Shown here: positions 58,117 through 63,305 of the stretch, one piece after another
Layout of the letters: each line of letters starts with the position of its first letter
How positions within the stretch are numbered: the first letter of the stretch is position 1
Origin: Deltaproteobacteria bacterium
GTDB taxonomy: Bacteria > Myxococcota > Kuafuiibacteriia > Kuafuiibacteriales > Kuafuiibacteriaceae
Direction: 5' to 3'
Length of the DNA: 63,305 nt
Assembly (NCBI GenBank): GCA_011526105.1
Contig: WYAZ01000079.1
Location: forward strand, 1-63,305
Translations under genes and position numbers: made by a program
The notes under the pieces: model-generated
Databases searched by the model: none
Seen by the model: the letters and a program-made list of their open reading frames with translations, nothing else
What the model was told of the DNA's origin: nothing

Positions 58117-59277
58117 ATGAGACGAACGGCACTACTCGGCGCGACCGCGCTCTGTCTATTTGCGAACTCGGCCTTGGCGGCCGAAGAGACCATCGAGGTC
58201 ACGGGGGTGGCCGCGGTGGTGAACAACGACGTCGCCGCCGCTCGCGACAGGGCGATCGACGACGCCAAGCGCAAGGCGGTGGAGCAGGTGGCGGGCGCGC
58301 AGATCTCGTCGCAGTCCATGACCGAGAACTTCCAGCTCGTCGAAGAGCGTATCTATGCGCGCGCGTCGGGCTTCGTCCGGCGCTACGAGATCAAGAGCGA
58401 GTTCAAGGACCCGGACGGCACGTACCACGTAAAGATCAAGGCGGCGGTGGACGCCGGCTCGGTCGCGGAGAACCTCGATCAGATCTTCAAGGTGAAGCCG
58501 CGGGTCATCGTGCTCATCGCGGAGCAGAACGTGGGCGCCTCGAGCATGAGTTACTGGTGGGGCCAAAAGGGCTTCTCGAGCGAGATGGACCTCATGATGA
58601 ACAGCCTCATCGGCGAGTGGCAGCCCAAGGGCTTCAAGTTCGTGGACCCGGGGATGCTCAAGGGGAAGCTGAAGCTGACCAAGGCCATGCAGCGGGCCGA
58701 GCTCGGCAACGACGACGTCCTCACGCTCGGAAAGAACTCGGACGCGGACATCGCCATCGTGGGCAAGGTGGTGGTGACGGATGCCGGCCCGGTGATGGAA
58801 GGGGTCAAGATGCGGTCTTTTCATGCGGTCGGGACCCTTCGGATCCTGAACGTGGACACCGGCGAGATCCTCGCGGTGGCCGATGAAGGCGCCACCGCGG
58901 CGCACATCGACGGCAACCAGGGCGGCCGACTGGCGATCAAGGCGCTCGCGAAGACGCTGAGCCCCGGTCTCGAGAAGAACATCCTTTCGAAGTGGACCGC
59001 CGAGGCGGCGTCGGCCCAAAGCCTCGAGGTCGTCCTGAAGGGCCTCAAAGGCTCGTCCGAACTCAATCGCGTCACCCAGTACTTGAAGGGCGAAGTGCGA
59101 GGCGTGGAGTCCGTGGACGTTCGCCGCAAGCGCAAGGGTCAGGTCTATCTCGATGTCCGCTACCGCGGGGACGGTCTCGGCTTGGGCAAGGCCTTCGAAG
59201 AGAAGAGCTTTGACGGCTTCAAACTCGACGTGGACGAAGCCTCGAAGGCCAAGCTCGTGCTTCGCGTAGAGAAGTGA
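58117..59277 (+). CDS. FlgT-like secreted protein
   Basis: A 386-residue exported protein with signal MRRTALLGATALCLFANSALA. Residues 25-120 resemble the N-terminal domain of flagellar assembly protein T: IEVTGVAAVVNNDVAAARDRA, IDDAKRKAVEQVAGAQI and the following beta strands. A middle domain (VIVLIAEQNVGASSMSYWWG) resembles the beta-rich FlgT middle/LPP20-type fold. Start ATG 58117 lies just past the previous stop (AGGA before it). No flagellar genes are visible, so it may serve another envelope complex. It overlaps the FecR gene as GTGA. Confidence 0.72.
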   Translation: MRRTALLGATALCLFANSALAAEETIEVTGVAAVVNNDVAAARDRAIDDAKRKAVEQVAGAQISSQSMTENFQLVEERIYARASGFVRRYEIKSEFKDPDGTYHVKIKAAVDAGSVAENLDQIFKVKPRVIVLIAEQNVGASSMSYWWGQKGFSSEMDLMMNSLIGEWQPKGFKFVDPGMLKGKLKLTKAMQRAELGNDDVLTLGKNSDADIAIVGKVVVTDAGPVMEGVKMRSFHAVGTLRILNVDTGEILAVADEGATAAHIDGNQGGRLAIKALAKTLSPGLEKNILSKWTAEAASAQSLEVVLKGLKGSSELNRVTQYLKGEVRGVESVDVRRKRKGQVYLDVRYRGDGLGLGKAFEEKSFDGFKLDVDEASKAKLVLRVEK

Positions 59278-59960
59278 AGATGCGAACACCGACGCTGGTC
59301 CTCGCGCTTCTTTTGCTCACCCCGGAGGCGATGGCCGCCGGTGCGGCTCAGGTCAGTTTCCTCGAGGGTTCGGCGGTGCTGACCAAGGCCGGCCAGACCA
59401 AGACCGGGGCGAAGCTCAAACGCGGAGTCCGCATAGGGGTGGGCGACAAGATCAGCACTGGAGCGAAGAGCCGGATCGAGCTCACGCTGCCCGATGGTTC
59501 GGCGCTTCGCCTGGGGGCCGAGACCGAGCTCGTGCTCGATGCCGCTCGCTTTGATGGCAAGCGTCGCGAGGCGGTCGGGGTGACCGTGCTGCTCGGCCGC
59601 GTTTGGGCGAAGGCGGCCAAAGCGGTGGGAGCGAGCTTCGAGGTCCAGACCAAGAACGCGGTCAGCGGAGTGCGCGGGACCTCGTTCACGGTGCTGGCCC
59701 AGCAGGACAGCTCCGCGATTGTCCGCGTGTATTCCGGCACGGTGGGGGTCAAGAAGAAGGGTGGTCCCGGAGCTCCGCGTGTGCAGGTGCCCGGCCCACA
59801 AGAGATCGCCAAGACCCAGTGGGACGAGATCGTCGCTTCGGCCATGAAGCAGGTGAAGGTATCGGCTCTGGGTGATTTGAGCCCGGCCGAGTCCTTCGAG
59901 GACGAGGGTGCCGAGCTCGAGTGGGCCCAGTGGAACCAGAAGAGAGACGGCGGCGGCTGA
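59274..59960 (+). CDS. FecR-domain secreted protein
   Basis: A 228-residue exported protein. GTG 59274 overlaps the previous stop; ATG 59280 is a close alternative. After signal MKMRTPTLVLALLLLTPEAMAAG comes a FecR/DUF4880-type beta-helix domain (AAQVSFLEGSAVLTKAG, GDKISTGAKSRIELTLPDGSALRLGAETEL, NAVSGVRGTSFTV). It has no anti-sigma helix or membrane anchor, so it is a periplasmic FecR-domain protein rather than a sigma regulator. The C terminus is acidic (DEGAELEWAQWNQK). It is third in the envelope operon. Confidence 0.82.
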   Translation: MKMRTPTLVLALLLLTPEAMAAGAAQVSFLEGSAVLTKAGQTKTGAKLKRGVRIGVGDKISTGAKSRIELTLPDGSALRLGAETELVLDAARFDGKRREAVGVTVLLGRVWAKAAKAVGASFEVQTKNAVSGVRGTSFTVLAQQDSSAIVRVYSGTVGVKKKGGPGAPRVQVPGPQEIAKTQWDEIVASAMKQVKVSALGDLSPAESFEDEGAELEWAQWNQKRDGGG

Positions 59961-60047
59961 GTCTGCGGAGCCCTTGTCCCTTGCGGGCTTGGCCCCAATT
60001 CGCGCCGGAGCCCGTGGTGGGATACTGTGTCCCCAGGTGATCTCGCC

Positions 60048-62063
60048 GTGGTCTCGGCTTCGATCTACGACCGTTTTGGTCCCTTTCTGATTGTCCGCGC
60101 GCTCGGCCGCGGCGGGATGGGAGAGGTCTACGTCGCGAGGACGCGCTTCGCACACGCCAAGCTCGCCGCGGTCAAACGCCTTCGTCCCGACGTCGCCCGG
60201 GTGCCTACCTTCGCGGAGCGATTCAAGCACGAAGCGGATCTGGCGGTGCGGCTCTCGCATCCCAATATCGTGGCGACCATCGACGTGGGCTCGGTGCACA
60301 ACCAGCTTTACGTCGCCTCAGAGCTCATCCTGGGAAAAGACACGGGCCACATCGCGGACAGGCTGCGCGAGCGCGGGCTCGGGGCACCGGTCGCGGTGGT
60401 CATCCGCCTGCTCGTCGATACACTCGCGGGCCTCGCGTATGTCCACGGGGTCAGAGAGCCGTCGGGGCGATGGCTTGGGCTCGTTCACCGCGACATCACG
60501 CCGGGCAACGTGCTCGTCGGCTACGACGGGGTCGCGCGCATCGCCGACTTTGGTTTGGCGAAGTCCGTGCTCGTTCAAGGCGGTCGCCTCACGGGTCACG
60601 GCGAGATCGTCGGCACACCGCACTACCTCGCCCCCGAGATCATTCGCGGGGAAGAGGCCGGCGTTGCCTCGGACATCTACGGACTCGGGGCGGTAGTCTA
60701 TCGCGTGCTCACCGGCATCGCTCCGTTCCAAGGCTCCACCCCCGAGGTGCTCTTCAAGGCGCTCAACGATGAACCGCGTGCCATCTCGGCCCTGAGGCCG
60801 GATCTGCCCGCCTGGTTTGCCGCGCTCGTGCACGAGATGCTCGACAAGGACGAGAAGCGCCGGCCGCGGGATGCGGGTCTGCTCGCCGAGCGGGTGAGAA
60901 GCGCGGCGGAGAAGAGCAAGCTCCTACTCCAGCCGCCGTCCGTGGGCCGGTGGCTCGGTCAGCTCTTCGAGGCGGAGCGCGACCAGGAGCTGGCGGAGAA
61001 AGAGGCGCTCGAGGCCATGGACGCCGAGGAGGTGCCCGAGCCCATCGAAGGCACCGTGGTGCTCGCCCGCGTCCGGCCCGGTACCGCGCTCTTGCCCCCA
61101 CCCTCGGTGCAGACGAGGGCCGATACGGATGGTACCGAGCTCGATCAGGAGATGCCGCTCGTCGATGCCGGCGCGGGCTACGAAGACGAGGAAGAGAGCA
61201 TCGAGAACATGCGCACCTGGGCGATTTCGCTCGAAGAGAAGATCCTCGATACCCCCCGGGTCAAGGACTTCGACGACGAGGAGGGCACGGAGTTCGCGGC
61301 TCAGCGGCTCCGGTCAGCCCCGTCGAGTGCGGACGAGTCGGCCGACGAGCGCAGCGAGGTCGACACCGGCGATGAGGACGCCTTCGACAGCTCCGAGCTC
61401 GATACTCGGCTTCCTGGGTTCGCGGACGGGCCCGCGCGCCCGGATTCCACCGCCAACCCCTTCGAGACGCCTTCGGACCTAGGCGGCGAGGACCAGCGCA
61501 CTCGTGTCGCCGAGATGTTTCCGAGCCGCTCGCCAGCGAAGCCCGAGCCCGCGAAGCCCGAGCCCAAGAAACGTCCTCGCGGGGTCGACTCGGTCGTCGT
61601 CGAGCCGGCGCCTCCGTCGGTGCGGACGGGCGATCTGCCTCCGCCGAGGCTCGAGTCTCCCAAGGATCCGCGTTCGGTGCAGAGGGCGCAGTACCAAGTC
61701 ACGCCACCGTCGCGCGAGTTGGTCGTCGAGGCGCCCTCCGGCCGAGGCAAGGAGCGGCTCCTCTTCGTGACGATTGCCTTGTCCCTTCTCGTGGCCGGCC
61801 TCGCGTTTGGGCTCTGGATCCGACAGGCGGACCAGAGCGTCGTGGTGGTTCGACCCGAGGGCGAGCAGGCCGAGCTGCGGTCGCGCTTCAAGAGCGTTCG
61901 GAGCGAGGTCGACCGGCGCAAGGCTCTCGGTCAGCGCGTGCCCCCCGAGAGCTCGACGCTGATCGGGGATGCAGCGACCGCGCTGCTCGATGGGGACCTG
62001 GCTTCCGCAAGGACGCTCGTCGAAGCCCTCGAAGCCTGGATCGCGAGCGCGCCGGTCGAGTAG
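60048..62063 (+). CDS. Transmembrane Ser/Thr protein kinase
   Basis: A 671-residue kinase. Start GTG 60048 has AGGTGA eight bases upstream; an earlier GTG at 60027 is possible. The kinase domain (7-280) is complete: GRGGMGEVY, K43 (AAVKRL), HRDITPGN (147-154), DFGLAK (167-172), APE (YLAPEII). It is followed by an acidic, Pro-rich linker, then one membrane helix (LLFVTIALSLLVAGLAFGLWI) and a short C-terminal periplasmic helical domain (about 75 residues). It lies 87 bases after the FecR gene, so it may be in the same transcription unit and sense the secreted LPP20/FlgT/FecR proteins. The link is inferred. Confidence 0.92.
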   Translation: MVSASIYDRFGPFLIVRALGRGGMGEVYVARTRFAHAKLAAVKRLRPDVARVPTFAERFKHEADLAVRLSHPNIVATIDVGSVHNQLYVASELILGKDTGHIADRLRERGLGAPVAVVIRLLVDTLAGLAYVHGVREPSGRWLGLVHRDITPGNVLVGYDGVARIADFGLAKSVLVQGGRLTGHGEIVGTPHYLAPEIIRGEEAGVASDIYGLGAVVYRVLTGIAPFQGSTPEVLFKALNDEPRAISALRPDLPAWFAALVHEMLDKDEKRRPRDAGLLAERVRSAAEKSKLLLQPPSVGRWLGQLFEAERDQELAEKEALEAMDAEEVPEPIEGTVVLARVRPGTALLPPPSVQTRADTDGTELDQEMPLVDAGAGYEDEEESIENMRTWAISLEEKILDTPRVKDFDDEEGTEFAAQRLRSAPSSADESADERSEVDTGDEDAFDSSELDTRLPGFADGPARPDSTANPFETPSDLGGEDQRTRVAEMFPSRSPAKPEPAKPEPKKRPRGVDSVVVEPAPPSVRTGDLPPPRLESPKDPRSVQRAQYQVTPPSRELVVEAPSGRGKERLLFVTIALSLLVAGLAFGLWIRQADQSVVVVRPEGEQAELRSRFKSVRSEVDRRKALGQRVPPESSTLIGDAATALLDGDLASARTLVEALEAWIASAPVE

Positions 62064-62387
62064 CGCGTCAGTCTTCCAGATACGCTGCTGGGTCCCGAAG
62101 TCCGCGCCACGATTGGCGAGATTCCGGCCGAGGTTTGGCGCTTCGTTTGGGCGCTTGGGACTCTGAGCTGGATGCGATCTGAGATGAGTTTTCTCCTCTT
62201 CGAGGATCGAGACTTCGGCGTGGCCGCACGAGCCCAGTCTCTCGACTCCATGGAACTCAGGGCGCTCGCTCCGAGGTCGCCGGAGAAGGCAAGGCGGTTC
62301 ACATACTTCGCGGACCTTGCGAGAACCATGTCGGGTCAAAGTGAGTGGAGACTTGACTCCGCTTCCGACCGGTGAGAGACGGCGTCG
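62064..62387. other. 324-base gap without a recognised gene
   Basis: No RNA gene, repeat or convincing coding frame is seen here. Base composition begins to fall from the flanking level. A short frame at 62172-62375 (67 codons) has no good ribosome site and no family resemblance, so I leave it uncalled. The gap marks the change from the kinase operon to an accessory-looking segment. Confidence 0.5.
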
Positions 62388-63212
62388 ATGCTCACGTCAG
62401 CCGGAATACCTCTGCTCCTCTCGATCCTGGTCCAAGGTGGTGCGCCGCTCGTCAAGACTGATAGTGTGGGACGCCAGTGGACGACCCAGATCTATCCCCA
62501 TCGTCTAGCCGAAATCCGAAGCTCCGACACGTTCGGCTGTCTTGCCGTGCAGGACGACGCGGACTACAGCGGCTCGATCTCTTCGGGGGACGACGTCTGG
62601 CACACCGCAGCCAACTCGATCTCAAGTTCGTGCAATATGCTCTGGGTGTTCAACTACTATCTTGATGGCATGCCCGATGGAATGCCAACCTACTGGCCCA
62701 AGTTTGAGGCGATGAGACTCACGGCGGTCGACGCGACCCTGCAGTATAACCCGTCGGGCTCGCCGCCCGATTGGCCGATCACCAACTACTCCACGGCGCA
62801 TCCGGATGATGCGGATGTGACCCCGCTTTGCCTGAATGTGGAGTGGGCTTCCCAGTCCAATGGTGCAGTGCTGCAAGTGCACTCGACTTGCCAGTCATCA
62901 GCTTCAACAATCGAGGTGAAGACTCCGGGCCTCGACCTCGCAGGTCTGTACGCGAATTTCTCGAGCACAAACTACTCAAATACACTCTTGTTCCTTACCC
63001 CAGGACAATCCGATGGAGTGCGCTTGAAATTCCTGCACAGCGGGAAGTGCATCAACATTCCTTGGGGGTGCTCCAACCCGTCTTCTCCTGGATGCTTGCC
63101 TCAGCAGATGCAGCAGTACACCTGCCAGACCAGTCCAAGCCTCAACGAAAGCTGGATCTTCCACTACCCGCAGTGCAACCTACAGCATAATTCGGTTGTC
63201 TGGATCGGGTAG
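62388..63212 (+). CDS. Secreted protein with ricin-type lectin-like C terminus (tentative)
   Basis: A 274-residue protein of low GC and mixed codon use compared with all other genes here, suggesting transfer. The first 20 residues (MLTSAGIPLLLSILVQGGAP) look like a weak signal peptide. Six or more Cys in the last 120 residues and the segment VRLKFLHSGKCINIPWG, followed by QQMQQYTC and ESWIFHYPQC, resemble one ricin-B-type beta-trefoil repeat (GKC...Q-x-W like). The middle part is not recognised. It sits next to an IS630-type transposase start. Function uncertain; sugar binding is only inferred. Confidence 0.5.
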   Translation: MLTSAGIPLLLSILVQGGAPLVKTDSVGRQWTTQIYPHRLAEIRSSDTFGCLAVQDDADYSGSISSGDDVWHTAANSISSSCNMLWVFNYYLDGMPDGMPTYWPKFEAMRLTAVDATLQYNPSGSPPDWPITNYSTAHPDDADVTPLCLNVEWASQSNGAVLQVHSTCQSSASTIEVKTPGLDLAGLYANFSSTNYSNTLLFLTPGQSDGVRLKFLHSGKCINIPWGCSNPSSPGCLPQQMQQYTCQTSPSLNESWIFHYPQCNLQHNSVVWIG

Positions 63213-63230
63213 TCATGATCAACGATGACG

Positions 63231-63305
63231 ATGCCTCCTCCGCTGTCTCTCGATCTCCGCTCTCGGATTCTCAAGGCGTACCTTGCCGGCGAGGGGTCCT
63301 TTGTC
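63231..63305 (+). CDS. IS630-type transposase, N-terminal fragment (cut by window edge)
   Basis: An ATG at 63231 opens a frame to the window end (25 codons): MPPPLSLDLRSRILKAYLAG followed by EGSFV. The SLDLRxRIL-AYLAGEGS pattern is that of the first helix of the IS630 helix-turn-helix transposase family (usually SLDLRERVVxAxxAGE). The rest is outside the window, so completeness and the right inverted repeat cannot be judged. Its presence supports the view that the window end is an accessory region. Confidence 0.6.
   Translation, partial: MPPPLSLDLRSRILKAYLAGEGSFV

Noticed and set aside
62172-62375. Small 67-codon frame in the gap before the lectin-like gene
   Set aside because: No ribosome site, no resemblance to any family and no matching codon bias.

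Overview
This 63.3 kb window is a chromosomal segment of a high-GC Gram-negative bacterium, most likely a member of the Myxococcota (Polyangia/Sandaracinus-like rather than a close Myxococcus relative; this is inference). Supporting signs are three Ser/Thr protein kinases plus a pseudokinase, PilZ and FHA proteins, a secreted lipoprotein built from myxobacterial cysteine-rich repeats, lipoproteins with Asp/Ala/Gly/Thr/Pro linkers, a Lol transporter and a TonB-dependent receptor, all with strong G/C third-position bias.

Layout. 1-3.0 kb: the 5' part of an HNH-nuclease-like gene, tRNA-Arg(ACG), a PilZ protein, a hypothetical protein and a UbiA-type prenyltransferase. 3.0-12.2 kb: gcvP, an AidB-like acyl-CoA dehydrogenase, and an overlapping operon of hexapeptide acetyltransferase, M48 lipoprotein and polA. 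12.3-19.1 kb: an envelope protein, a large pseudokinase, a hypothetical protein, a stand-alone zinc-free rpsD and an FHA protein. 19.2-24.1 kb: a 2-oxoacid dehydrogenase E2 divergent from E1 alpha/beta, then a tandem universal stress protein and tadA. 24.2-30.6 kb: a tight four-gene operon of DUF4856 lipoprotein, imelysin lipoprotein, HTTM (gamma-carboxylase-like) membrane protein and TonB-dependent receptor, behind a Fur-box-like palindrome. 30.6-37.9 kb: an alpha-2-macroglobulin lipoprotein and a cysteine-rich lipoprotein. 37.9-41.1 kb: tRNA-Ser(GGA), the SRP RNA, dnaX, ybaB and recR. 41.1-47 kb: a kinase fused to zf-TFIIB-like zinc ribbons, a HCCA-isomerase-like protein, a VOC protein with a histone-like lysine tail, and gltA-ettA. 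47.1-54.6 kb: lysS followed by an extended Lol permease, lolD and a membrane-fused spermidine-synthase-like protein. 54.6-62.1 kb: yhbY with a PATAN/J-domain/TPR protein, and opposite them an LPP20/FlgT-like/FecR/kinase operon. 62.1 kb to the end is compositionally different: a lectin-like secreted protein and the first codons of an IS630-type transposase.

The best candidate for a poorly described system is the 24.2-30.6 kb operon. All four products belong in the envelope, three of the gene junctions overlap or nearly touch, and the HTTM protein keeps residues matching the catalytic Lys and His of vitamin K-dependent gamma-glutamyl carboxylase. I infer iron (or iron-complex) acquisition, with an unknown chemical step done by the HTTM protein. 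Other notable items are a DNA polymerase I whose proofreading exonuclease motifs are gone, a pseudokinase, two unusual fusions, and a small family of inverted repeats found at convergent gene ends.
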